Assembly (NCBI RefSeq): GCF_021018805.1
Contig: NC_086283.1
Coordinates: forward strand, 55,122,312 to 55,186,311
Origin: Prinia subflava
Lineage: Eukaryota > Chordata > Aves > Passeriformes > Cisticolidae
Direction: 5' to 3'
Length of the DNA: 64,000 nt
The notes under the pieces are model-generated. The model was not told the DNA's origin, did not search any database, and saw only the letters and a program-made list of their open reading frames with translations. Shown one piece after another: positions 50,075 to 63,217 of this stretch (position 1 is its first letter; every line of letters starts with the position of its first letter). The position numbers were made by a program, and so were the translations under genes.

Positions 50075-51130
50075 CAGTCACTCCCCCAGCCTTATCTTCT
50101 TCAAGCTGAACAAACCAAGTCACCTTAACCACTCTTCAGAAGTCTTGCCCTTGAGACCTACCACCACCTTGGTCACCCTTCCCTCTCTAATAGCTTTATG
50201 TCCTTAAATTGTGACACCCAAAACAGCCCCCAGCACTCGAGGTGAGGCTGCCCCAGTGCAAAGCAGAGTGGGACAATCCCCTCTCTTGTCTGGCTGGTGA
50301 TGCTGTGCCTGATGCAGCCCAGGACAGGGTTGGCCCTCCAGGCTGCCAGGGCACTGCTGACTCATGTTCATGTTCAACTTGCCATAAAACCAAGTCCCAG
50401 ATCTCTTTCCAACTCTCTTTCTGGATGGCTGCTTCTCAGACTCTTACTCCCCAATCTGTATATTCAAGCAGCATTACTTTGGATCAGATGCAGAACCTGG
50501 CATTTGCTCATCTTACATTTTGGCTGGTGATTGCCCAGCTCCTACTCTATCCTGATCTCCCTGCAGAGCCTCTCCACCCTGAAGGGAGTCCACAGCTCCT
50601 CTTAATTTAGTATAATGGGTAAAGTTAATTCATGTAATGCAACTTATTCAATACCTGCATTCAGACCATTTTTTAAAAACATTAAACAGCACTGTCCCTA
50701 AGATGGAGCCCTGTGGAACCCCACAAGGGACAGGTCACCAGTCTGATGTCACCGCATTCACTGTAGGCCTTTGTGCCTGACCCATGAGCCAGCTGCTCAC
50801 CCAGCACAGGATGTGTTTATCCAGCTGTGGGCTTGACATTTTCTCCAGAATTATACTATGAGACAGTGTCAAAAGCTTTACAGAAATCCAAAAAGATTAC
50901 ATCAACTGGCTTTGCTTAGTCAACTGGGTAGGTTACTCTGTAAAAGAAAATTAAGCCTGGCAAACAGATCTTTCCCCCCATGAACTCATGCTGGTTGTGA
51001 CCAATGACTGCGTTATCCTTAGGATGTTTTTCAATAATTCTCATACCAAGTACTGAAGTGAGACTGACAGGCCTGTAGTTACCAGTCCTTCTCACCTTGA
51101 AAATTGGGTTAAATCGCTGCTTAGTTTGCA
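50075..51130 (-). mobile_element. CR1 LINE fragment with decayed reverse transcriptase region
   Basis: This 1.06 kb fragment is in minus orientation. At its 5' side the frame reads NPIF, then GNYRPVSLTSV, the fingers motif of LINE reverse transcriptases. Motif A follows as FLDFCKAFDTVS (around 50888..50862) and motif B as CGVPQGSILG (around 50722..50700). Stop codons and frameshifts separate these blocks, so it is inactive. The left part (50075-50600) matches the region after the RT core, for example the complement of cagcccaggacagggttggc. Both ends are truncated, and no terminal CR1 3' repeat is visible. Confidence 0.9.
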
Positions 51131-51597
51131 TTCTATTACTGCTTAATTGATTACCACTTAATTTCCATTCAATCATTAATAGTAACTTGATCACCAAGTA
51201 ATCACTAATAAAAGCCTTTTAGTTAACATTATAACCATGATTTCTCTTAGTTCACCTGCCACATGGCATTTTATACACTGGAAAATACGAACAACTTTAC
51301 CAAATTAAGTTCAATTACAAGTTATTAAAATTTAGAGAGATAAAATAGGAAACCAGGCAGAGATGTCCAGTTTTAAGACCAAAAGACACTATGCCATCCT
51401 TTGTACATATAAAGAAAAATAACAAAGTTCATATAGTCAGCTTAAAATAAAGTGGTGCACAAAATGTTCATGGTGCGCAGATGTTCAACACTTCAATGCA
51501 ATTTCATTGAAGATATCAGAATTATTGACCTAGTTAAGAAACAAAAAAGGGAGTTTCAAAATGTTCCAGAAACATTTTAACAAAGCAGATATTCTCA

Positions 51598-51621
51598 GCA
51601 GAACAGTTACTGCTGTTCTGC
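51598..51621. repeat. 9-bp inverted repeat, 6-base loop
   Basis: GCAGAACAG and CTGTTCTGC are perfect reverse complements around TTACTG. No assigned role. Confidence 0.8.
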
Positions 51622-52463
51622 AATCTGAACCCAAAGGAAACTAGATGGTCTCCTCAGAAATGAGCTGCTTATCTTGCCAAGGAACACTGACTTGTGTTCC
51701 CTGTGTACCCACAAAAAGGCTATTACTGTTAAAAATGTCCTGTGGGTAATATCTCAGTGGCAGAGTAACACTCACCTTGAGCTCTACAGCCACTGTAGTA
51801 CAACCAGTGCAACCATTGCAAACATCAAACTGTTTGATTTTCACAGGAAACACCCACATATACAGTGGTGTATGGCTTACCTGCATTGACAGGTATCCAG
51901 GGAAAGGAAAACCTAGAACAAAAGTGTCAAGACTGTAAGGAATTTTTCCTACAAGCTTTAAATTAGCTTGCTCATACCAATAAATCTTAAACAGATTCAC
52001 TTCAGCTCTTTTAGAAACTGAAAGCTGCTGACAAAACCATAAACTGGCAGTACTTTTTCACTAAATATGGAAGAAACCTGATGTGTCTCCATTCTTAGCT
52101 GCTCGCTATAAGGAAGTAAATAAGTAACGTGCAAAGTGTACTCTGACATCAAATAACCACAGGATGACACTATTTGAACTCCGCAGTGAACTCCTAGTCT
52201 TATTAACAACTTTGAAACTGTACTGTCATACAGTAGACAGAAAATATAAGCAACATCCTCTCAAAAAACAAGCACATTCACAGATAGGATATAATACGAT
52301 AGACATAAACTCAGTCTGGCAACAATACACTAATAAATTGCAGATTATCCCATGTCACAAACTGTCCTATCTTATCGAAGAGCCTACTAATCAAATTTGT
52401 TTAAACATGCTCAAAACATGCTTCACAGCATAAAAAAATGCTCTTTTACATTCTGAGTTTTTT

Positions 52464-52475
52464 GGGGGGGGGGGG
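52464..52475 (+). repeat. Poly(G) run, 12 bases
   Basis: Twelve consecutive G residues following a T run. Such tracts are prone to length errors and slippage. Only one G run is present, so an intramolecular quadruplex is not strongly predicted. Confidence 0.85.
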
Positions 52476-54617
52476 TGTTTAATAAAAACAAAAAATCAAC
52501 CAAACCTCAATTTATTAAACTGTCAAAACCACATTCCTATGAAATAAACTGTGAAAAATGTAATTTGTCAACTGAAGAACCCTCTATTCTCTGTGATGCA
52601 AAGTATTTTCTGTAAGTTACATTAATAAGCATGAGAGGACTAAGACATGAAACCCGAACATTTCCTGTTTTCTTCCTCAGAACACAGCCAGAGAAACTTT
52701 CCAGGATATATCTGGATTCAGCATGTGGTCTCTCTTGCCCACCCTCAAGGTAACAACTTTAGTGGTGGTGTCTATTTCACCATCAGCTTGAAAGTTTTCT
52801 GTGAAACAGAAGCATTTGGTTTGCTTAAGTTCTGGGCTGTGTGACAGCAGGGCACAATAAGCAGATCAACAGGTACACAGGTAAGATCTGGAGCAGGTTC
52901 TTGGCCAAGGGTGCAGCCACTGGGCATCCAGCTTGCTCCAGACTTCACCCCAGGAGGCAAGCCCTGGGTCAGGGACCTCACACAGCTTTCCACCCTCATA
53001 TACAGCCTCGTGGATGTTATGTAGGTCTGCAAGCACCCTCAGTGCAGGTAGCTGACGTTTTTAAAAGCTGAAGGAGAAAACAGATGGACATGTAGATTAC
53101 TAAGGTTTTGTTTTTCTCCCCACAAACAAAATCCGATTCACCTGAATTACATTTACTCATTCATTCTGACTGCAGAAGTATTCCAGGCCAGATGGCTTTG
53201 ATGTAGTCATGCACCTGCTGTTAGTTTCTCTTCTTAAAAATTATTTTTGTTTGCTCTTAAGCATATTTTGCATCAGAAACACCCTATGACTCTTTTCCCA
53301 ATACACTGCAGATTAAGCTCATGTCACACAATAAAAATTATATTCACTGGAGGCAGAACATGACATTTGCAAAGCTGAGTCACGCCAGCCACTAAACACC
53401 ACTTCTTTTAAAGAGGATTTAAATGACACAAATTTTTTTTGTCTCAATTAACCCAGGTACTGTGAAGGTAAACTTCACAGTTAACCTTACTGCTGGAAGA
53501 AGATGTTTTCTGTACGCTAAAACTCAACTGACAACAAAGTTTCCTGCTTCTCAATTAAGTGCAGTTAGGAAAACTCTATGCTGCTACCCAGTGTTCAGAG
53601 ACATGTTGTGAGTGCAGAGTCAAACACAGTGCTTGTGCTATCTGCAGTCTTAATTAGACCCCAATTTCACTGAACAAAAGTTAACAAAGTGCCTAGATCC
53701 TCTTACCAGGTTCATTTTCTTGGACTGATCAGAGAGTTCTATTCTGAATTAGTAAGCAGCTATCACAACAACATAAAATGTTCCCAAAAAAATCTTAACC
53801 ACACAAAAAAAGCTCACAAAGAATCACATCACAATCCTCCCTGGCCCCAAGTAAGGGTATTTAATTATTTAGCTCAAGGCCAGACTGCATTTGCTGCTTA
53901 ATTCCTTTCAGCTTTCAGTTAGTCACGCTCCTACATAACAACTTCTCCCTTTGAATGTGTCTTTAACATAATACACAGATTAGAGACTAATTTATCAATG
54001 AAGAAATCAGAAAACATACTCTGGAAAGGGGGAAAAAACAAGGCAATGAAGAACACACTGGATATGAGACTAGATCTGCCGGTGGTTACATACACTATAC
54101 CTACAGAAGGGGCAGGTGTTTAGTTGTCTGAGACGTGATCTCATGCATAATCACTGTGCTACACTTCATCCACATCCCATGATGGCACCTCAGCCAAGGG
54201 TGGCTGCATCTGAGGGAGCTGACTTCCACAAGCAGAGCAGTGTTAGCTACACCAGACAATTCTGGAGCAGACTGCAGAAAGTGAGTCTGGACCAGCTGCT
54301 GCAACTCCCACAGACAGACATGACCCAGACTGACCAAGCCTCAGAGCATGGCCCCTCCCAAAATGCCTCCCTGCCCCTCACACATTCTTGGACCTCAACC
54401 ACTTCATGCCCATCTCTGTAGGGTTGACAGCTGGGCATCCAGAGCTAAATCTGTTTTTAAGATGTGATAATTGCAAAGCAGAGTCATGCCACACAGCCTA
54501 GCTAAAAATTAGTCATACAATGTTATTTCTCCTGAAAAATGCAATGTACTGCTATCCAGCACAAAGGAATCAGAGCTGCATCATGTCAAAACTAAAATAA
54601 TTATTTCCATAAAATGT

Positions 54618-54634
54618 AACAACAACAACAACAA
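54618..54634. repeat. (AAC)n microsatellite, five units
   Basis: Five perfect AAC units plus AA. Short trinucleotide repeat. Confidence 0.85.
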
Positions 54635-55413
54635 ATCGGGAGATTTTTTAGAGATTTTGTGTTTGGCCTAAGTAAATGCTTTACAATAGCACTGTGCTCA
54701 CAAATGGCTTCTATTCTACAATTACAAAGTGACTTGTCAATAGCTACAACATAGCACAAACAAGCTCAGAGCATGTTGCCAAGTGAAACACCTTGTATGA
54801 CACCTGTCTGTCAAATGCACAGAAAGACCGAAGGGAAACAGGTGCCTAAGCTGAGCATAGATAGTAGTTGATGAGAGCTAGAAAGTCCTCTGTTAATGGA
54901 GTATTTTTAATCACTGTGAACAATTAAGAGACCAGTACAGTGCTTTCACCAACAAATAAAAAAATCAAAGTTAAATTATAAAGGAAAAACATGACATCAA
55001 GTTATCTAGCTTATTTATCAAACACATAAGGCTTTTATCTGCATGATCATGCTTTCAGATGAAAGATGGAGGCATAAAACACAACTTTAATTAGAAAAAT
55101 AATTATTATGTCCAAAACACAATGGACATTGTTGATTTAACGGGGTTATTACTTTCTTCAGCAGGTTTGCCAAACAGCACTTTTACACTCTCATAGCCAG
55201 ACTCCAGGTCCCCCTTACTACTGTAATAAGACTTAATAAATTTATCTATTAAATCACATTAAATGGTATGGGGGAAAAACCAGAAAGCCAAGGAAAGAAA
55301 AAAAAAATTAATTGTACAACAGTCTCAGTAGTCAAGTAGTGGAAGTTTCATCACATTATTCAGTGGGGGAAGAAATGAAAAGATTCCTGATGTATGCTAA
55401 AAAACTACTTTAT

Positions 55414-55466
55414 AAAAAAACCCCAAAAAAACAAACACACACACACAAAAAAAAACCCAAACCAAC
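55414..55466. repeat. A+C-rich low-complexity tract with short (AC)n
   Basis: A runs and CCCC/CAAA units surround a short ACACACAC core. It supports a spurious Lys/Pro/Thr-rich open frame (55312..55518 +). Confidence 0.85.
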
Positions 55467-58400
55467 GGAAATTGATTCAAAAACAATTGAAAGAGTTGGC
55501 CAAAACTTTGAGAAATAGTACAGGCAGGTAAGCAGCCTAGGGTTTTTTCCCATCTTTATATATTCCCAGCATTCTAACACAGGCATGATTCATCATCTTA
55601 GATCCAGTGACTTCTGCTCAGAGCAAACATAAGAAGCAGTCCTCTGCATGTCTGGTAGTGGCACATGTTGCTCCTCAATTAACATAATTTTAAGAGAAGA
55701 CCAGGTTTAATCCTCCTTGAAGTGGAAAGACTGACTGAAGTTAGGATATATAATATGAATACACTCCAGTGTACGGAAACTACTTCTCCACTAGAAAGGC
55801 AAAATTATAGTATCCACATGGCGAGTTAAGAGTGTATACTCAGCAAATTTTATGTACTCTTAGTAGCCTCATTCCTCTTATGTCAATCTTATGTATTTAT
55901 AAAAGCTCTGCAGCTCTTTGAAAAACTTACTCTACCATCTAACAAATCCCAAATGGATACAGTGAGTCTCTTCTTTAGGTAACACTAATAAAACACACAC
56001 ACAGTTGTCAGAGGAGTTATCAACTCTTACTTGCCAGGTACACACCAAGCAAAATGTGAAAGCAGATTTGTTGTCTTTGCTACAAACAGGCAAAAATACA
56101 GGACTACAGGACTGTAACTGTGCCACATAACACTCAATTTCTCACTGTTTATTAACACAAGGGTTTGTCTGAGTCACTGGAATTCTGTATTCTATTTTGA
56201 AAGGATTCTCATATGACATAAAAGGATTTTAAAATGCCTCATTTTTTTCTCATGATACAGAGTTTATACTTATAGCTTGAGATTACAAATAAGAGTCAAA
56301 AGCTTTGTAAGTGAGAAAACCTGCACAAGAAAAACAGGTTTAAAAAACAAAACACAGTTTGGAAGGAACCTACTGAAGTTCTAAAAAACCTAATAACATC
56401 CTGTTTTCTGAAGGATATATTTGCTAGAATTGCATTTTTTTGCACAATTGCTCCTTCCCTAGCAAAATATAGTTGAAACTATATTTTTAAATAAAAAAAG
56501 AAATATATAGTTAAGCCATTGGTAGATTTGTGGCCACTAATATGTTTTTTCTGCTTTGTATTTATCCTGACTGAATGTTCAGTCTTCTTTTGTTTGTTTG
56601 GGGTTTTTATTTTGTAAACTAATAAGAAGAAAAAACCTCCCTGAAATTTGAAACTTCATTGTGTAGATAAAGGCCAGATTAATTAAAAGTAGTCTGCTTT
56701 GGAATTTCTAGTTACAAACTGAAATAGTGATAAATGGACAGGTGTGCTTCTCATCTGAAAAGGCCTCCACAACACCATAACAAATACTCTATACAAAGAG
56801 ACATTAAAGTAATAACGAAGATCTTGAACCTCTAGTCCATTTGTGTAATTTATTTTTAAATGCCATTTGAAGAAAACAAATGATGCAGTATCCATTGGTG
56901 CCCTTAGAAAGTTATTGTGATGATTAAGCCATCTAAGTTTGAAAAATATGCCCCTTCATTTCCTTAGAGTTCACAACCACTTGCTTATCCTGCCCCGTCC
57001 CCTTAACTTCTCTCCCCTCTTTCTCAAAGAGACCTCACTTTTAAAAAGGCAAGATACAGGATGAAGTATAAATAAGCATCTGGGAAGTGTGCATGTTGGG
57101 CAACTAGTGCATCACTAGCCTTTTACTATTATTTTCATTATGAATGACATTTCAAGTAAAGACATTGTTTTCTTTTGAAATAAATTAACTAAGGATTTGT
57201 AGTAATTTTCCCTATTTCACAATCTACCTTGACATTTTTGCCATGGATGCATTCCATATGTTTTGGGTTTTTAAAAAATTAATAACTATTCTGATGTTCT
57301 TGTCTATGTGTCTAGCTTCTGTAGGATGATTGAACTGGTACAGCTCAAATCTCAAAGAAATAAATAGACTAGAGTGACAGAGGATGCAGAAATTGGGAAA
57401 AGTGACCCCCAAACTACTAGGCATATTCCTCAAGATACTTGCACTAGGATGCTGCTGTTAAGGCTGAAACTAATGTTAGAATTGTGTGCAACTTTTACCT
57501 TTCTGCTGCTATTTCAAACAAACAAAACATTTGCCCTCAAGGTGTGTCAAGCCACACAATTCTCAGTCTCTAGTGCTTTTCCTTTTGTGCTGTCTCTGTT
57601 CTTCCTGTTCTGCACTATGAAGCAGGCATGTTAAATACTGGGGACAGTAGCAGTAAGAGCAAAAAGCTGAAAAACAAAACAGAAAGAACAAGCCAAGCAG
57701 CCCTTTCATACTGTGTTCACTTCTTTATGTAGTGATGGTGAAAAACAGCCATCGAAAGAGAATTTGGTTCTTCTTGCTACGGAATCCTTCTATGTTCCTA
57801 CAACTTTTGTTAACAGAGGAGCCTGTGCTTTCACTTTCTGCTTCTGCTCCGTGTTGTCCAGGTCTCCACACTAGCCCAGCACCACCTTCAGATGTTTCTC
57901 TTTCTTGCTTTCTCTTCTTTCTCAAAAATATCTGTACTTTTCTCCTCCACTGAACACATGTGGCAAGGAAAAATGATCCACTAAACATTAAATTCTGTAC
58001 TGATCAAAATAGTATCTACTTACAGCAGGTGTTATCAGCATGAAATAAAGTCTTATTGCTGTAAAATGCCACATCAATGAAGTTATGTTTTTTCCCCCAT
58101 TGCAGGCACTTCAATTTGGACATCATGTTACCTGTCAATATTTGCTTATCCACACTGAATAAACACTTTCAAGTACAAACACCTAGTTCTGGAGAATTTG
58201 TTTGGTAGGAGGAAAGAGAAGAAATGAGATTATTTGTAAGAAAACATATTTGAAAATCATATCAGCAATTGTGACACATACAGGCATACTGTATCCAAGC
58301 AATCTCTCTTGCATTATTTTAGTTAGTTGCTTGCTTGCCAACAGGTAAGGAAGGCAAATAATACACACACAACATACTTCCCTCTAGTTCCCAACCTTCT

Positions 58401-61400
58401 GACCTAAGCTGAAGCCTAAGTGAAGCCTAAAAAATAAACGCTTTGACCATAGTATTTCTCATGCCAAAACAATCACAAGGCATGGAGTACTTCTGCTGAT
58501 AACTTGAAAAGTCCTGAATAACAAATGTGAAGTATAATACTTGTGCTGCCTCACTATGAAAAGAATGCAGCTTCCGCACAGAGTAAGAATCTCAATAAAT
58601 ATAAGCATGAAGACTCGAGTGTTTCTCACATAATTCAAAACCATTTACCCACTTGAAACAGGGAAATACAAGTTCCTTTACTAAAGATCAATTACAGATT
58701 TTTCAGACAGCCAGCACAACAGGCAGATTTGTAACATTCATGACAAAGTCACAAGGAAAATGGCAAAATACAACTATTGCAGCTTTGTAACAGGAAGGAC
58801 TAACAGGTACCTTCGAGACCCAAACCAGCCAAAGACAGCACAGTAAATTATTAGGCTTAGCTCCTGATGGACTTCAGATCAGATGCTTTCAAGTTAAGCC
58901 TGGAAAGTAAACGCTTTTCCAGAACCTTCTACACTACCCTCACCATGTGGTGTCTCATTCTACTCTTCTGACAGGTAAACTTAGTTAATCAGTTACTTCT
59001 CTTGGCGACTACTTAGTTCCTTAGACCACAAGGTAAACATATACTCAGAAGCATCATCCTGGCTCCCACTGTTATGGAGAAACAAGACGTACCGTGAGAA
59101 TTTCCTGATACACAAACCCACTGCTTTTCCTGGTAGTGCCATGGCCAGCACACGCCTTCCTTTCAAAGCACAGAGGCAGTCTCATCTAACACAGCGGAAC
59201 TCGTCCCATGCCCCCACTGCAGCAACGCACAGACAGAAACCACTGACTCGCACAACAGCTTCGTTTTCTCTCTAGAACTGCTGTGGCTAATGACCACAAA
59301 ACAGGCATTAGACGAGTTTTGAAAAGACAAAAATAGCCCAAACTAGCATACTGCCTTCTACAAACGAGGTACAATGAGAGATTATTTGACTATGAGAGAA
59401 GATGCACTATTTTTTTTAGCTCTATGGAGATGCTTTCCCCTATCTCCAGTTACCTTGAACTCTTAAGAAGCTTTGCAGACACTTTTGAAAAAGACATGGT
59501 AGTGTTTTTGAAATATACAACTGATATTTACAACTGGTAAATATCTTCATAATGACATTCACAAACTGCAGTTTGCTTTAGCACTCTGTCTGCACACTAC
59601 AGAACTGCTGTGAAATTCCATTATCATCATAAGTTAAGCTGTAAAATTCAGTGGAAGCCTCTCCATCACAGAAAAAAAAGAAAGGTGTTTCATGCCTTCA
59701 CACTGCTCTTAATTCTGTCTGGTTTTGTTTGTTTGGAGTTATTTACTAACATAATAGTATTTCATTTGTATAATCCTTCCCAGTGAAAGATCTGTTGCTG
59801 AGTCATTACAATTCTGCTGGAGGGTACAATCAAATCTGCATGTGTAATTGACTTAAGTAAATAAACTCAAATCAAAGAAGCAACTAAAAGCTGCATGGTG
59901 ACAATTCAATTTACCATAAACAGTTTCTGTTTTGAACAAGGTCCTATCTCCCTCAATGTCACAAAACTGTTCATTTTTCCTTCTCTGTGTGTGGGTGGGG
60001 TGGGAGACATTTTCCTTGTATCTTGCTGACAAAGATTCGCTCTGTATATTTGGAAACAAAACCCAAAAACCACACACCAATTCCTTTGCCTGGGATAACA
60101 GTTTTAATCTGAAAGTTAAGATTAAGGTGTAAGAAATATGCACTTAGATAAAAGTTGCCCTTGAACATGTTTTTCCTTCTCAAATAAAGGAAAAGGACTG
60201 TTAAATATGGTGTCAAACTTTAAATCTGTAGCTTTTATTTCACTAGCAACTTCTGAAAAGAGCACAAGATATAATTACTATATTAAATATTAAAGTACCG
60301 TCTCAAATTCTCTCCCAAGCCAAAAGGTTTCCCCTATTTTTCCTACGCCTCACAACAAAATACATAGAATTCTACAATTTAAGTATCAAAATGTCTCCAA
60401 ATATTTTGACACTTGACCCTTCTGTCTGCATTTTACACCAAGTCGACAAATATACCAAGGAACATGTTCCTTTTCTCCTTAGCTTTCACCTTCAGTGCTC
60501 AGGTTGAGAGGCAGAATAAAGGGAAGCCAAGAAATCAGAAACTCATTCATTCTACCATCAAGCTTCATTAAACCTTGGTTGAACAGTTTAACGTGATGAT
60601 AGCTTTCACCCAGCTCCTGTGCAGGACAATAGTGCAGCACAGCCCGTGGAAGTGAACAGTCCTGCACTTGCAAGTGCCTCAGGTCAGCATTTTGCCCTGA
60701 TCAGAAAACATCCAGGAATAACCACATCTGCTGCTCCACTTGCTCTGGGCTGTGACTTACAATCAGCCTATAGGACAAATATTACAGACTGCATCGAGGA
60801 AGGACGAAAGTACAAGGGAGAACAAAGATCTGTACATCACTTGTTATAAAATATCTATTGCATTTGTCAAAAGACTGTAAAACAGAACTAAAATAATCAG
60901 AATTTCCTCATTTCAGTAACTAGACAAGCATCACACAGTGATGCACCTTCACTGGCAAGGTGCACTTGCTTCCTAAGCAGATTTTATTTCCCCTTTTTTC
61001 TCCGGAGAAATAAGGAGTGATGGCTCATATGTGAGATTCAGCATGCAGGCCAGATATGGCTGTGGTCTTTTCACACGGAACAATCAGTCACTGCCCCAAA
61101 GCCCTCTTTGTCTGCCACTCAGACACAGATCATTTGGTTTAAGGTATTCATTATTCAGTCTCTCCCTCGAACAAACGCCCCTTCTCTCCCAGACATGCAG
61201 CCCAAATTGTGACTTGTGAATCCCAATCCACAGCTAGGTAACTACTGAAGCCTGTCATACTCTCATCAGTAGAGTTATCCTCAACTCATTCCTGGAACTT
61301 CCCATGGAAATAGATCAGATTGCTGCACCTTAAAAATGAAATATTTAACATCAGTTTCTCTAGAAAACATCTGCCACAGTAAGCATAACCACTTCAGAAG

Positions 61401-61744
61401 CACCAGTGCAAATAACCCTTTAAATCAGTACACTTTTTAAAATAAGTTCCTTTCTTAAACCATTGCCTCTTTAAGGATTTTGTGCACCTACATTATGAAA
61501 ATCAGCTCAAACTGACTTCTTGCATGGTCTTTAACCGGTGACAGTGAACTCTCTGCACTGTACCACGCAACACTGTGAATTCTCCAGAAAATGCACTATC
61601 AACACTCCTAAAAGCAACAAAGACACTGGCCAGTCTTCAGTCATTGATTTATCTAGGTACTAGAAGACACACGGATATATTTCAGTCTAAGGGTCAAAAT
61701 TAAAATAAACATATATCCCTACGAAGAATAACAGGCGCACAGGT

Positions 61745-62170
61745 TCATCTAAACACTGTGCTCTCCGTGCAGTTGGCTCATCCCTAACCGCCCGGCCATG
61801 GTGTGCTGGGAAGCAGCCCCCATTCCTTTCTGCAGGCCCGTGTTGCCAGGGCTGCAGCTGCACAGCTCACTGCTGCTGAGGCACATGTCTCTGGAGGGGG
61901 GCACAAAGGGCTCCATTATCTGCTACTCCCAGCCTCCAGATAAGAGCGTTCCCCCCTCTCCCCCACCAGAAGGCAGGCAGGCAGGCAAGCCTTCGCCAGA
62001 CGTGACCACTGACAGGAGGAGCTGCAGAAGGCACGGTTCCCCGGCCTCCCTGCCACCTCCCTGTCACCACCAGCCTTTGCTCCCTGCCAGGGACACACTG
62101 CAGAAGCTGCTCGTTTATGATCCAGTCTTGACTCGTGACTTGATGGAGAGCTCACACTGCAGTTCAACTT
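61745..62170. promoter_or_regulatory. GC-rich segment, possible 5' exon or alternative promoter
   Basis: This is the most G+C-rich non-repeat stretch I see in the window, with about 11 CpG dinucleotides by hand count. That is too few for a classic CpG island. It includes a GGCA tandem (around 61973-61987) and a 124-codon + strand open frame starting in a strong Kozak context, ggccATGg (61798). On the minus strand there are weak donor-like sites such as CAGCA|GTGAGC near 61864-61874. It could be a promoter/5' UTR exon of CDC42SE2, a conserved regulatory element, or an unidentified gene's first exon. None of these is proven. Confidence 0.25.
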
Positions 62171-62653
62171 AAGAGCTACTGAGATGAGACCTTTCCAAAG
62201 CTAGCGACAACGGTCCAATAAACCCAGTCTTCCAGAAAGAGCTCTGTTTAAGAGATGTGGCCTTCTCTGGGGCATACAGATTGAAGATAGAAAACAGAAA
62301 AGGACTCAGTGGCCAAATCAGGATAGCATGCTGTGTTCTAAAGCATTGTTCACTGTTCATTCACACTGAACAAGCTCCCCATATTTATTCGAATTAAGAG
62401 CTAGATTCACTCCATTCACTTGTGAAGGAGAGGGCTATAGGCAGTGTTTCCATTCAGAAAATGTAGCTAAATAAATAAAATCAGAAATGTTTAGGAAATA
62501 ATTATTTCTTGGATGGGTTTTGGTATCTCCTTGCTTGTAAATGCCAGAATATTGTCAGCAATTTCCTAAGAAGAAGTTGTTTAGCATTTCTGGTGTCAGA
62601 AGAAAGAAAATAATCAAAATTAATTGTTTTCATTTTGGATTTCTCTTTCTCAG

Positions 62654-62776
62654 GGCAAAAAGTCAGTGCTGAAGAGCAGAAAATTATTAGAGAAAAGGAA
62701 GACATTAACTCTTCGTGAGAACCCTGAGTATCAACACACAGCAATTCATAAAATATGTTTTTGTGGCTATGTACAG
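62654..62776 (+). other. Exon-like stretch with strong splice sites, unidentified
   Basis: The stretch follows tttctctttctcAG and is followed by GTAAGA, both near-consensus. It is 123 bases, exactly 41 codons, open and in phase 0 at both ends, reading GKKSVLKSRKLLEKRKTLTL, then RENPEYQHTA and on to CFCGYVQ. The translation is basic in its first half. I do not recognise the family and found no partner exon. An open frame of this length could arise by chance, so the splice sites are the main evidence. It may also be a lncRNA exon or a decoy. Confidence 0.25.
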
Positions 62777-63023
62777 GTAAGAAGTTTACAACAGAAAAAG
62801 AGTATTTATTTCATGTACATCTTACACATACACTTTAATTAAGTGATTGTCAGTCCTACACTAATAGCAGATGCAGAGATTAAATAGAGTAGAAAAGCGT
62901 TCTCACATAGGGTCTCAGACAATCACACAGCAAAAGGTGGAAAGGAAATCATGGTTTATCTAGGCCTTTACTAATGGCCAGACTAATTTTTCATTTAATG
63001 TTATCAAATCAGCAGTCCTGTAC

Positions 63024-63217
63024 CTGAAGATCTGTCTCTTTACAACAGTGGACAGTGGAGGAAACCTCCAGGATCTGTGCCAGCTCTGAGGAAACCAAGT
63101 CTCCAGAGAAGGCAATATGAATTCCATTGTTTCCTGCCCGCAAGATTACCAGAGCACGCTGGCAAGGCTGTGCACTTGAATAGTCAGGCGATGATGACTT
63201 CCAGATACAGTCTGAAA
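63024..63217 (-). other. Coding-like stretch on the minus strand, unidentified
   Basis: An open frame with relatively high GC reads SDCIWKSSSPDYSSAQPCQR, then ALVILRAGNNGIHIAFSGDL and on to ETDLQ. It ends at a donor-like CTTCAG|GTACAG (donor at 63023..63021). Possible acceptors on the minus strand are CTTTCAG (63220..63218) and a second CAG six bases later. It lies 250 bases from the + strand exon-like stretch and on the opposite strand. I do not recognise the protein. It could be an exon of the gene upstream of CDC42SE2, a pseudogene, or chance. Confidence 0.22.

Noticed and set aside
54100..54440. GC-richer block with overlapping open frames on both strands
   Set aside because: Considered as a CR1 or LTR fragment, but no diagnostic block of either could be matched.
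60619..60849. 76-codon + strand frame with a protein-like C-terminus (EGRKYKGEQRS)
   Set aside because: No splice signals, homologous family or conserved motif could be recognised. Treated as chance.
61798..62172. 124-codon + strand open frame with a strong Kozak start
   Set aside because: Not called a gene because no in-frame donor, downstream exon or recognisable domain was found. GC-rich DNA lacks stop codons by composition. Kept only as part of the GC-rich segment finding.
62624..62842. Open frame extending through the exon-like block
   Set aside because: The parts outside 62654-62776 lie in the pyrimidine tract and past the donor, so the full 72-codon frame is not proposed as a protein.
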